From the NCBI RefSeq assembly GCF_050948215.1, contig NW_027488564.1, positions 1,612,001 to 1,676,000 on the forward strand: 64,000 bases of DNA, written 5' to 3'. The notes below the pieces were generated by a model. It did not search any database. It saw only the letters and a list, made by a program, of their open reading frames with translations, and was not told where the DNA came from. Both the position numbers and the translations under genes were made by a program. Position 1 is the stretch's first letter; every line of letters starts with the position of its first letter. Source of the DNA: Halictus rubicundus (Eukaryota; Arthropoda; Insecta; Hymenoptera; Halictidae). Of the stretch, positions 36,701 to 47,649 are shown one piece after another.

Positions 36701-37447
36701 TCCCCTATCCTATCCTCTATCCGATCCTATCCTCTATCCTATCCAATCTCCTATCCTATCCTTTTCCTCTATCCTATAATATCATCTATCCTATACTATT
36801 CTCTATCCTATCTTATCCCCTATCCTATACTATCCTCTATCGTCTCCTATCTTCTATCCTATCCTATCCTCTATCCTATCCTATCCCCTATCCTATCCAC
36901 TATCCTATCCTCAATCCTATCCTATCCTCTACCCTATCCTATCCTCTATCCTATCGTATCCTCTATCCTATCATATCATTTATCCTATCCGATCCTCTAT
37001 CCTACCATATCCTCTATAATATCGTATCCTCTATCATATCCTATCCTCTTTCCTATAATATCATCCACCTTATCCTATTCTCTATCCTATCGTATCCTGT
37101 ATGCTATCCTATCCTCTATCCTATACTATCATCTAACCTATCCTATTCTCTATCCTATCCTCTATCGTCTGTTGTATCCTATCCTATCCACTATCCTATC
37201 CTATCCGCAATCCTCTCCTATCCTCTATCCTATCCTATCCTGTGTTCTATCCCATCCTCTATCATATAATATCCTCTATCCTATCCAATCCTCTATCCTA
37301 TCCTCTATCCTATCCTCTATCGTATCCTATCCTCTATCCTATCCTATCCTATTCTCTATCCTATCCTCTACCCTATCCTATCCTCTATCCTATAATATCA
37401 TCTATCCTATACTATTCTCTATCCTATCCTATCCTATATCCTATCCT
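27704..37447. repeat. Higher-order tandem repeat, 3,347-bp unit, about 2.9 copies
   Basis: The segment following the LTR (27704) repeats at 31051 and 34398; internal landmarks repeat at 28830/32177/35524 and 30478/33825/37172, always 3,347 bp apart. The copies look nearly identical. The third copy stops matching at about 37448, after a first mismatch near 37273. Confidence 0.88.
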
Positions 37448-40400
37448 AACCTCTATCCTATCCTATCCTCTAACCTATCCTATCCTCTATCGTATCCTAT
37501 CCTCTATCCTATCCCATCCTCAACCCTATCCTATCCTCTATCCTATCCTATCCTATCCTCTATCCTATCCTATCCTCTATCCTATCCTATCCTCTATCCT
37601 ATCCTCTATCGTATCCTATCCTCTATCCTATCCTATCCTATCCTATCCTATCCTCTATCCTATCCTATCCTCTATCCTATCCAATCCCCTATCCTATCCT
37701 CTATCCGATCCTATCGTCTACCCTATCCTATCCTCTATCCTATCCTATCCTCTATCATATCCTATCCTCTATCCTATTCTATCCTCTATCCTATCCTATC
37801 CTCTATCCTATACTATCATCTATCCTATCCTATCCTATCCTCTATCCTATCTTATCCCCTATCCTATCCACTATCCTATCCTCAATCCTATCCTATCCTC
37901 TGCCCTATCCTATCCTCTATCCTATCCTATCCTCTATCCTATCCAATCCGCTATCCTATCCTATCCTCTATCCTATCCTCTATCGTATCCTATCCTCTAT
38001 CCTATCCTATCCTATCCTATCCTCTATCCTATCCTATCCTCTATCCTATCCAATCCCCTATCCTATCCTCTATCCGATCCTATCCTCTACCCTATCCTAT
38101 CCTCTATCCTATCCTATCCTCTATCCTATCCTATCCTCTATCCTATCCAATCCCCTATCCTATCCTCTATCCGATCCTATCCTCTACCCTATCCTATCCT
38201 CTATCCTATCCTATCCTCAACCCTATCCTATCCTCTATCCTATCCTATCCTCTATCCTATCCTATCCTATCCTCTATCCTATCCTATCCTATCCTCTATC
38301 CTATCCTATCCTCTATCCTATCCTCTATCCTATCCTCTATCGTATCCTATCCTCTATCCTATCCTATCCTATCCTATCCTCTATCCTATCCTATCCTCTA
38401 TCCTATCCAATCCCCTATCCTATCCTCTATCCGATCCTATCCTCTACCCTATCCAATCCTCTATCCTATCGTATCCTCTATAATATCGTATCCTCTATCC
38501 TATCCTATCCTCTATCCTATCCTATCCTCTATCCAATCCAATCCCCTATCCTATCCTCTATCCGATCCTATCCTCTATCCTATCCTATCCTATCCTATCC
38601 TCTATCCTATCCAATCCCCTATCCTATCCACTATCCTATCCTCAATCCTATCCTATCCTCTATCCTATCCAATCCTGAACCCTATCGTATCCTCTATCCT
38701 ATCCTATTCTCTATCCTATCCTCTACCCTATCCTATCCTCTATCCTATAATATCATCTATCCTATACTATTCTCTATCCTAACCTACCCTCTATCCTATA
38801 CTATCCTCTATCGTATCCTATCCTCTATCCGATCCTATCCTCCATCCTATCCTATCCTCTATCCTATCCTATCCTCTATCCTATCCAATCCCCTATCCTA
38901 TCCACTATCCTATCCTCAATCCTATCCTATCCTCTATCTTATCCTATCCTCTATCCTATCCTATCCTCTGTCCTATCCTATCTTCAACCCTATCCTATCC
39001 TCTATCCTATCCTATCCTCTATCCTATCCTCTATCCGATCCTATCCTCTATCGTATCCTATCCTCTATCCTATCCTATTCTCCATCCTATCCTATCCTCT
39101 ATCCTATCCTCTATCCTATCCTCTATCGTATCCTATCCTCTATCCTATCCTATCCTGTATCCTATCCTATCCTCTATCGTATCCTATCCTCTATCCGATG
39201 CTATCATCTATCCTATCCTATCCTCTATCCTATCCTATCCTCTATCCGATCCTATTCTCTATCCTATCCTATCCTCTATCCTATTATATCCTCTATCCTA
39301 CCATATCTTCTATCCTATCCTATCCTCTATCCTATCCAATCCCCTATCCTATCCTCTATCCTATCCTATTCTCTGTCCTATCCTCTACCCTATCCTATCC
39401 TCTATCCGATCCTATCGTCTATCCTAACCTATTCTCTATCCTATCCTATTCTCTATCCTATCCTCTACCCTATCCTATCCTCTATCCTATAATATCATCT
39501 ATCCTATACTATTCTCTATCCTATCCTATCCTATATCCTATCCTAACCTCTATCCTATCCTATCCTCTAACCTATCCTATCCTCTATCGTATCCTATCCT
39601 CTATCCTATCCCATCCTCAACCCTATCCTATCCTCTATCCTATCCTATCCTATCCTCTATCCTATCCTATCCTCTATCCTATCCTATCCTCTATCCTATC
39701 CTCTATCGTATCCTATCCTCTATCCTATCCTATCCTATCCTATCCTATCCTCTATCCTATCCTATCCTCTATCCTATCCAATCCCCTATCCTATCCTCTA
39801 TCCGATCCTATCCTCTACCCTATCCTATCCTCTATCCTATCCTATCCTCTATCATATCCTATCCTCTATCCTATTCTATCCTCTATCCTATCCTATCCTC
39901 TATCCTATACTATCATCTATCCTATCCTATCCTATCCTCTATCCTATCTTATCCCCTATCCTATCCACTATCCTATCCTCAATCCTATCCTATCCTCTGC
40001 CCTATCCTATCCTCTATCCTATCCTATCCTCTATCCTATCCAATCCGCTATCCTATCCTATCCTCTATCCTATCCTCTATCGTATCCTATCCTCTATCCT
40101 ATCCTATCCTATCCTATCCTCTATCCTATCCTATCCTCTATCCTATCCAATCCCCTATCCTATCCTCTATCCGATCCTATCCTCTACCCTATCCTATCCT
40201 CTATCCTATCCTATCCTCTATCCTATCCTATCCTCTATCCTATCCAATCCCCTATCCTATCCTCTATCCGATCCTATCCTCTACCCTATCCTATCCTCTA
40301 TCCTATCCTATCCTCAACCCTATCCTATCCTCTATCCTATCCTATCCTCTATCCTATCCTATCCTATCCTCTATCCTATCCTATCCTATCCTCTATCCTA

Positions 40401-41620
40401 TCCTATCCTCTATCCTATCCTCTATCCTATCCTCTATCGTATCCTATCCTCTATCCTATCCTATCCTATCCTATCCTCTATCCTATCCTATCCTCTATCC
40501 TATCCAATCCCCTATCCTATCCTCTATCCGATCCTATCCTCTACCCTATCCAATCCTCTATCCTATCGTATCCTCTATAATATCGTATCCTCTATCCTAT
40601 CCTATCCTCTATCCTATCCTATCCTCTATCCAATCCAATCCCCTATCCTATCCTCTATCCGATCCTATCCTCTATCCTATCCTATCCTATCCTATCCTCT
40701 ATCCTATCCAATCCCCTATCCTATCCACTATCCTATCCTCAATCCTATCCTATCCTCTATCCTATCCAATCCTGAACCCTATCGTATCCTCTATCCTATC
40801 CTATTCTCTATCCTATCCTCTACCCTATCCTATCCTCTATCCTATAATATCATCTATCCTATACTATTCTCTATCCTAACCTACCCTCTATCCTATACTA
40901 TCCTCTATCGTATCCTATCCTCTATCCGATCCTATCCTCCATCCTATCCTATCCTCTATCCTATCCTATCCTCTATCCTATCCAATCCCCTATCCTATCC
41001 ACTATCCTATCCTCAATCCTATCCTATCCTCTATCTTATCCTATCCTCTATCCTATCCTATCCTCTGTCCTATCCTATCTTCAACCCTATCCTATCCTCT
41101 ATCCTATCCTATCCTCTATCCTATCCTCTATCCGATCCTATCCTCTATCGTATCCTATCCTCTATCCTATCCTATTCTCCATCCTATCCTATCCTCTATC
41201 CTATCCTCTATCCTATCCTCTATCGTATCCTATCCTCTATCCTATCCTATCCTGTATCCTATCCTATCCTCTATCGTATCCTATCCTCTATCCGATGCTA
41301 TCATCTATCCTATCCTATCCTCTATCCTATCCTATCCTCTATCCGATCCTATTCTCTATCCTATCCTATCCTCTATCCTATTATATCCTCTATCCTACCA
41401 TATCTTCTATCCTATCCTATCCTCTATCCTATCCAATCCCCTATCCTATCCTCTATCCTATCCTATTCTCTGTCCTATCCTCTACCCTATCCTATCCTCT
41501 ATCCGATCCTATCGTCTATCCTATCCTATTCTCTATCCTATCCTATTCTCTATCCTATCCTCTACCCTATCCTATCCTCTATCTTATAATATCATCTATC
41601 CTATACTATTCTTTATCCTA
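37345..41620. repeat. Higher-order tandem repeat, 2,097-bp unit, about 2 copies
   Basis: Landmarks at 37391 and 39488 (TATAATATCATC block), 38483 and 40580, and 39198 and 41295 are all exactly 2,097 bp apart. The block overlaps the end of the 3,347-bp series by about 100 bp, so the two series are joined rather than separated by other sequence. Confidence 0.82.
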
Positions 41621-42000
41621 TCCAACCTCTATCCTATAGTATCCTCTATCGTATCCTATCCTCTATCCGATCCTATCCTATCCTATCCTATCCTCTATCC
41701 GATCCTATTCTCTATCCTATCCTATCCTCTATCCTATTATATCCTCTATCCTACCATATCTTCTATCCTATCCTATCCTCTATCCTATCCAATCCCCTAT
41801 CCTATCCTCTATCCTATCCTATTCTCTGTCCTATCCTCTACCCTATCCTATCCTCTATCCGATCCTATCGTCTATCCTATCCTATTCTCTATCCTATCCT
41901 ATTCTCTATCCTATCCTCTACCCTATCCTATCCTCTATCTTATAATATCATCTATCCTATACTATTCTTTATCCTATCCAACCTCTATCCTATACTATCC
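41500..42000. repeat. Local 356-bp tandem duplication
   Basis: The string CTTATAATATCATC...TTCTTTATCCTATCCAACC occurs at 41583 and again at 41939, with matching sequence around both. Confidence 0.7.
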
Positions 42001-43953
42001 TCTATCGTATCCTATCCTCTATCCGATCCTATCCTCTATCCTATTCTATCCTCTATCCTATCCATTCCCCTATCCAATCCTCTATCCGATCCTATTCTCT
42101 ATCCTATCCTATCCTCTATCCTATTATATCCTCTATCCTACCATATCTTCTATCCTATCCAATCCCCTATCCAATCCTCTATCCTATCCTATCCTCTATA
42201 ATATCGTATCCTCTATCCTATCCTCTATCCTATACTATCATCTAACCTATCCTATTCTGTATCCTATACTCTACCCTATCCTTTCCTCTATCCTATCCTA
42301 TCCTCTATCCTATAATATCATCTATCCTATACTATCCTCTATCCTATCCTCTACCCTATCCTATCCCCTATCCTAGCCTATCCTCTATCCTATCCTATCC
42401 TCTATCCTATGATATCCTATCCTCTATCTTATCCTATGCTCTATCCTATAATATCATCTATCCTATCCTATTCTCTGTCCTATCATCTACCCTATCCTAT
42501 CCTCTATCCTATCCTATCCTCTATCCTATCCTATCCTCTATCCTATCCTATCCTCTCTCCTATCCTATCCTATCCTCTATCCTATCCTATGCTCTATCCT
42601 ATAATATCATCTATCCTATACTATTCTCTATCCTATCTTATCCTCTATCCTATACTATCCTCTATCGTCTCCTATCCTCTATCCTATCCAATCACCTATC
42701 CTATCCTCTATCCGATCCTATCCTCTATCCTATCCTATCCTCTATCCTATAATATCATCTATACTATACTATTCTCTATCCTATCGTATCCTCTATCATA
42801 TACTATCCTCTATCGTATCCTATCCTCTATCCGATCCTATCCTCTATCCTATCCAATCCTGTACCCTATCTTCTATCCTATCCTCTATCGTATCCTATCC
42901 TGTATCCGATCCTATCCTCTATCCTATCCTATTCTCTATCCTATCCTATTCTCTATCCTATCCTCTACCCTATCCTATCCTCTATCCTATAATATCATCT
43001 ATCCTATACTATTCTCTATCCTAACCTATCCTCTATCCTATACTATCCTCTATCGTATCCTATCCTCTATCCGATCCTATCCTCTATCCTATCCTCTACC
43101 CTATCCTATCCCCTATCCTATCCTCTATCCTATGATATCCTATCCTCTATCCTATCCTATGCTCTATCCTATAATATCATCTATCCTATCCAATTCTCTG
43201 TCCTATCCTCTACCCTATCCTATCCTCTATCCTATCCTATCCTCTATCCTATCCTATCCTCTCCTCTATCCTATCCTATGCTCTATCCTATCCCCTATCC
43301 TATCCTATCCTCTATCGTATCCTATCCTCTATCCTATCCTATCCTATCCTCTATCCTATCCTATCATATCCTCTATCCTATTATATGCTCTATCCTATAA
43401 TATCATCTATCCTATACTATTCTCTATCCTATCTTATCCTCTATCCTATACTATCCTCTATCGTCTCCTATCCTCCATTCTATCGAATCACCTATCCTAT
43501 CCTCTATTCGATCCTATCCTCTATCCTATCCTATCCTCTATCCTATAATATCATCTATCCTATACTATTCTCTATCCTATCGCATCCTCTATCCTATCCT
43601 CTATCCTATCCTCTATCGTATCCTATCCTGTATCCGATCCTATCCGCTATCCTATCCTCTATCCTATCCAATCCCCTATCCAATCCTCTATCCTATCCTA
43701 TCCTCTATAATATCGTATCCTCTATCCTATCCTCTATCCTATACTATCATCTATCCTATCCATTCAGCTATCCTATCCTCTATCCGATCCTATTCTCTAT
43801 CCTATCCTATCCTCTATCCTATTATATCCTCTATCCTACCATATCTTCTATCCTATCCTATACTCTATCCTATCCAATCGCCTATCCTATCCTCTATCCG
43901 ATCCTATCCTCTATCCTATCCTATCCTCTATCCTATAATATCATCTATACTAT

Positions 43954-43970
43954 ACTATTGTCTATCCTAT
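43954..43970 (-). repeat. E2 target-site duplication, copy at 3' end of element
   Basis: ACTATTGTCTATCCTAT on +, identical to 47540-47556. The exact length is 16-18 bp because the poly(A) tail and the first element base could each contribute one matching base. Confidence 0.88.
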
Positions 43971-43991
43971 TTTTTTTTTTTTTTTTTTTTT
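43971..43991 (-). other. E2 poly(A) tail
   Basis: Twenty-one T bases on + (22 if the last TSD base is counted), between the TSD and CCGAGGAGG of the 3' UTR. Confidence 0.93.
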
Positions 43992-44398
43992 CCGAGGAGG
44001 TAATCTCGTTACGGATACCCGAACCCCCCCGGGGGGGGGTGGTCCGGGTTATGTGGGACTCCTCGGCTGGTTGGTGCAACGCCGAGTATACCCACTAACT
44101 CCTCCCCGTCCGTCCCTAGACTCCTGGGGGCACCCGTGCTCTGCGCGCGCATGTCAATCCGGTGTGCCCCCGCCTTAGCATACCACCCAGGGGGGGACGC
44201 GGCCCCCTCCCGTACCTACTCTATCCGAAGGCACCACGCAACGGACGACGTGGCGCCTTCCCCCCTGTTAGGCCGCCCAATGAGCATCCGAGCCCCCGCC
44301 CGAGATGCCCGGCGGCCTCCGGGGACGCCGTTGGTGACCGAGTGTAAGGGGATATCCGATCCCCCGCCTCGAGATCATAAAGGGCGTCCCCGCTCGCG
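43992..44398 (-). other. E2 3' untranslated region
   Basis: GC-rich, without a credible coding frame. It includes C7G9 on + at 44024-44039, a self-complementary run able to form a strong hairpin close to the poly(A) tail. Short plus-strand frames here are antisense artefacts of high GC content. Confidence 0.75.
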
Positions 44399-47300
44399 TC
44401 AGAGGCGTCGCAACGGGGGTACGCCCCCGGGGCGTACCCTGCGCCGCCTCCCCCCCCTTCGGCCGGGATCGTGATTACGCTCCCGATCCCGTTCCGCAGC
44501 CTCCTTCCGCAGCATAACCCGCTCGCAGAAGGAAGCGAACCCCCTCCACGCCTCCTCGCCACCGGCTGCCGCAGCGACGACAGCCGGGAGCGAGAGGTCG
44601 TGGCCCACCGCGCGCCGCAGGGCACGGCGCTCTCCCCCCCATGCCGGACACTCCTCCAGAGTGTGTTGCGCCGTGTCCCGCGGCTCGCCGCAGTGGTGAC
44701 ACGCCTCCTCGGTCTCCCTCCCGATGCGACACAGGTAGTCGCCGAAGCACCCGTGCCCGCTCATCACCTGCGTCACACGGTAGGAGACCCTATGCCCCAT
44801 CCATCCCCTGTTCCATTGATCGAACACCGGGAGGATGGCCCGAACGGCCCGCCTCTCGCCCTCCCTCGTCCCGGGAAGGCTATCGCGCCACTCCCGGGCT
44901 GCGTGCCGCCGAGCATGTCGCCTGAGCTCATCCACGATGAGCCGCGCCTGATCCGGGGCCACCCCCCGGAGCCGGAGTTCCCTGGAGTGCGTATGCACAT
45001 CCGCCAACACGCGGGCCTCCAGCTCGAGGGGGATCAGCCCCGACATCACCATCGCCGTCGCGTATGAAATGGTGCGGTACCCCCGCACGATGCCTATGGC
45101 CAGCCTGCGCTCGATGCGACGCAGCAGCGACCGTGTGCCGCCACTGCGCCCCCTAGCCAAGACATCGCGCGCCCATACAGGGGCTCCGTACAGGACCAAA
45201 ACTCGCACCACCACCGCGAACAGACGACGCACCCGTCCACAGGGTCCCCCGAGATTCGGGAGAAGGCGACCGAGCGCAGCGGTCGCCCTCTCCGCCCGGG
45301 GCGCCAGCGACTCAAGGTGGCGGTCAAAACGCCACCGGCCGTCAAGCTCGAGTCCCAGGTACCGCATCTGGGACCCGACCCTGACCATCCCCTCCCCCAC
45401 GCAGATCCAGCACTGGGGAGGCGCCGCCAACCGGGCCGAGCGGAGAAACCACACGGCCCTGGTTTTCTCGACGGACACCTCTAGGCCCAGCGACCGGATC
45501 GCGCGCACCGCGCGCCACGCGCCGCGCTCCGCCAGGCAGATGGCCTCCTTCGCATACCTCCCGGTGGCCAATACCAGCGTGTCGTCGGCGTAACACGTCA
45601 GGCTGACCCCGGGAGGCATCTCCTCCCGCAGGACGCGATCGTACGCAAGATTCCACAGCAACGGGCCCAACACCGAGCCCTGCGGAACCCCGCGCACGAC
45701 GCCCCTGCGCACCATCCCGTACCGGCCGGGATACTCTATACCCCTGTCGGAGAGATAGCTCCCAATCACCCTTCTGAGATACAGAGGCACCCGGTGGAAG
45801 ACCAGGGCCTCCATTATCCGATCCCAGGGGACGGTGTTGAACGCGTTAGCGATATCCAAGGATATCGCCAACGCAACACCGCCCCCCCTCGTACAGGCCT
45901 CCGAGAGAGCCCTCACCCGCCGAATAGCGTCGACGGTGGAGAGACCCTCCCGGAAGCCGAATTGAACCCCGCTCAGATCGGGGACCCCTCCCGCCGACAG
46001 GTGCCGGACGAGGCGTCCAACGAGTACGCGCTCGAACAACTTCCCCGCCTCGTCCAGCAGACAAATTGGCCGGTACCCTGAGGGCGAGTCCCGGGACTTG
46101 CCCCCCTTCGGAAGGAGGACCAACCTGCCCGACTTCCACTCCGTGGGGAACACCCCCTCCCTCAGACAGCCGTTATACAGCTGCCGGAGTTCGGCGGCGA
46201 GTCCCCCCTCCAGGGCCAAGACCAACGCGCGGCCCGGCACCCCGTCCGGGCCCGGGGCCTTGCGGCCCACCCGCCGCGCCCTGGCCATCGCCTCACCCAG
46301 CTCGCCGGCCGACACCTCCCACTCTGCGGACCAGGAGAGAGGCTCCTGTTCCCAATGGGAGCGGCGCAGTTGTCCCCCCTCTCGCGGGAAGAGGGACGCC
46401 ACCACTCCCTCGAGCAGGTGGGGGTCCATCGACTCCGTCACCGGAGGCGCCCACGCGCGCAGCTTGTTCATGACAAGCTTGTACGGGCGCCCCCATGGAT
46501 CGGAGTCCACCATGCCGACGAGCTCCGACCACGCGTCGGCCTTGGCCCGCGCGATAGCCCTGCGGAGAACCCCGAGCGCAGCTCGGTACTCCCCGCCGAG
46601 CCTCGCCGTCGCCTCCTCGTCGTCGCGCCTCCTACGCGCTCGGCCGTACCGACGCCGCGCGGCATTGCAGGCACGCCGGAGCTCCGCAATGCCGGCGGAC
46701 CACCAGTACGCCGCCCTCCTGGGGGCGAACCGGCTGCGGGGCATGGCGGTGTCGCACACCGCCGTCATTACCTCCCGCAGCCGCCTCGCCCCTTGCGCAG
46801 GCGCCAGCTCGGACAGGGCCGGCCCCGTCCATGTCGCCGCGGCTACCGCGGCCCCGAACGCGTCCGCGTCCAGCCGCTTCAAGGCCCATCGCGGCCGTCG
46901 GTCCCCCCGGCCCGGCCGGGAATCCCGCGCGAGGAGGGTGGGCCACACGTCCATGACGATGGGCGTATGGTCTGACGCAATCTCTATCTCCTCGGCCACC
47001 CTCCATCCCGACACCCGGCGCACGGCCGAGGGAGTCCCCCATGTCAGGTCGACAATCGAGACCCCCTGCGGACGCACGCACGTCGGCGTGGATCCCCGGT
47101 TAATCAACCGGAGATCCAGGCCGGCCGCCCAGGTTAACACCTCGCTACCCCTAGTGGTCGTCCTGGGACTCCCCCACGATTCCGCGTGGGCATTGAAGTC
47201 TCCCAAAACGAGAACCGGGCGGGCGCTGCACCGCGCGATGCAGCTGTTCAGCCCACCCAGGAACCCCCGAAATTGATCGAGGCCACAGCTCGGCGAGATG

Positions 47301-47539
47301 TAGATCCCGACAACCGCGATGTCCCCCCATTGCACCGCCACGAATCCCTCGCCCCGCTCCAGAAGGGAGACCGACGGGGACCCGGGGCGGCTTCCCGCCA
47401 CTATTACTACGGAGCCGATCTCGTCCCCCACCCAGAAGGGGTGTTCGGGGATTGCGTACGGCTCCGCCGCAACTGCCAGCCCAGCCCCCCACTCGCGCAC
47501 GGCTTGGACAAACAGGTCCTGTGCCGCGCGCGAGTGGTT
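44399..47539 (-). CDS. E2 ORF2 (N-terminally truncated): endonuclease, RT, C-terminal CCHC finger
   Basis: One uninterrupted frame of 1,046 codons from the element's 5' break to TGA (44399-44401 on +). The first codons read NHSRAAQDLFVQA, continuing into VREWGAGLAVAAEP, which is the usual start of the R1-type endonuclease minus its first few residues; the apparent start at 47500 is a GTG inside this domain and not a real start. Endonuclease motifs: AAEP, LGDFNAHAESWGS, SDHTPIV. RT motifs: KAPGPDGVPG, YRPICLLDEAGK, SLDIANAFNTV, GVPQGSVLGP, YADD (coded at 45592-45581). The C-terminus carries MSGHGCFGDYL and the finger CHHC...QH...EEC (C-x2-C-x8-H-x4-C). No stop or frameshift is seen, so the copy is young despite lacking its start. 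Confidence 0.92.
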   Translation of the reverse strand, partial: NHSRAAQDLFVQAVREWGAGLAVAAEPYAIPEHPFWVGDEIGSVVIVAGSRPGSPSVSLLERGEGFVAVQWGDIAVVGIYISPSCGLDQFRGFLGGLNSCIARCSARPVLVLGDFNAHAESWGSPRTTTRGSEVLTWAAGLDLRLINRGSTPTCVRPQGVSIVDLTWGTPSAVRRVSGWRVAEEIEIASDHTPIVMDVWPTLLARDSRPGRGDRRPRWALKRLDADAFGAAVAAATWTGPALSELAPAQGARRLREVMTAVCDTAMPRSRFAPRRAAYWWSAGIAELRRACNAARRRYGRARRRRDDEEATARLGGEYRAALGVLRRAIARAKADAWSELVGMVDSDPWGRPYKLVMNKLRAWAPPVTESMDPHLLEGVVASLFPREGGQLRRSHWEQEPLSWSAEWEVSAGELGEAMARARRVGRKAPGPDGVPGRALVLALEGGLAAELRQLYNGCLREGVFPTEWKSGRLVLLPKGGKSRDSPSGYRPICLLDEAGKLFERVLVGRLVRHLSAGGVPDLSGVQFGFREGLSTVDAIRRVRALSEACTRGGGVALAISLDIANAFNTVPWDRIMEALVFHRVPLYLRRVIGSYLSDRGIEYPGRYGMVRRGVVRGVPQGSVLGPLLWNLAYDRVLREEMPPGVSLTCYADDTLVLATGRYAKEAICLAERGAWRAVRAIRSLGLEVSVEKTRAVWFLRSARLAAPPQCWICVGEGMVRVGSQMRYLGLELDGRWRFDRHLESLAPRAERATAALGRLLPNLGGPCGRVRRLFAVVVRVLVLYGAPVWARDVLARGRSGGTRSLLRRIERRLAIGIVRGYRTISYATAMVMSGLIPLELEARVLADVHTHSRELRLRGVAPDQARLIVDELRRHARRHAAREWRDSLPGTREGERRAVRAILPVFDQWNRGWMGHRVSYRVTQVMSGHGCFGDYLCRIGRETEEACHHCGEPRDTAQHTLEECPAWGGERRALRRAVGHDLSLPAVVAAAAGGEEAWRGFASFCERVMLRKEAAERDRERNHDPGRRGGRRRRVRPGGVPPLRRL

Positions 47540-47556
47540 ACTATTGTCTATCCTAT
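47540..47556 (-). repeat. E2 target-site duplication, copy at 5' end of element
   Basis: ACTATTGTCTATCCTAT on +, matching 43954-43970; normal satellite continues with CGTATCCTC. Confidence 0.88.
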
Positions 47557-47649
47557 CGTATCCTCTATCCTATACTATCCTCTATCGTATCCTATCCTCT
47601 ATCCGATCCTATCCTCTATCCTATCCTATCCTCTATCCTATACTATCCT

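Larger units (their letters stand above)
27704..43970. repeat. TATCC satellite array, C-rich strand on +
   Basis: The same satellite family as 1-20449 but inverted: TATCC and TCTATCC steps on +. Shared rare strings (for example CTCTATCGTCTCCTATCTTC near 30142 and CTCTATCGTCTGTTGTATCC near 30465) are the reverse complements of strings in the left arrays. Open frames of up to 741 codons on + consist only of the repeat and are not genes. The block contains the 3,347-, 2,097- and 356-bp tandem organisations listed separately. Confidence 0.95.
43971..47539 (-). mobile_element. E2: R1-clade non-LTR retrotransposon, 5'-truncated, GC-rich
   Basis: A 3.57-kb insertion on the minus strand with a 21-base poly(A) tail (T on +) at its left end, a 407-bp 3' UTR, and ORF2 open from the first base of the insertion. 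The 5' end falls inside the conserved start of the endonuclease domain (...NHSRAAQDLFVQA), so the 5' UTR, ORF1 and the first few ORF2 codons are absent: a typical incomplete reverse-transcription product. Its strong GC richness contrasts with E1 and BEL and marks a different lineage. The sense strand again runs along the G-rich strand of the satellite. Confidence 0.93.

Noticed and set aside
27704..43970. CRISPR-like array
   Set aside because: Short direct repeats without unique spacers, in a eukaryotic retroelement-rich context.
46098..47276. 392-codon plus-strand frame across E2
   Set aside because: Antisense to the well-supported E2 ORF2; long antisense frames are expected in very GC-rich coding DNA.
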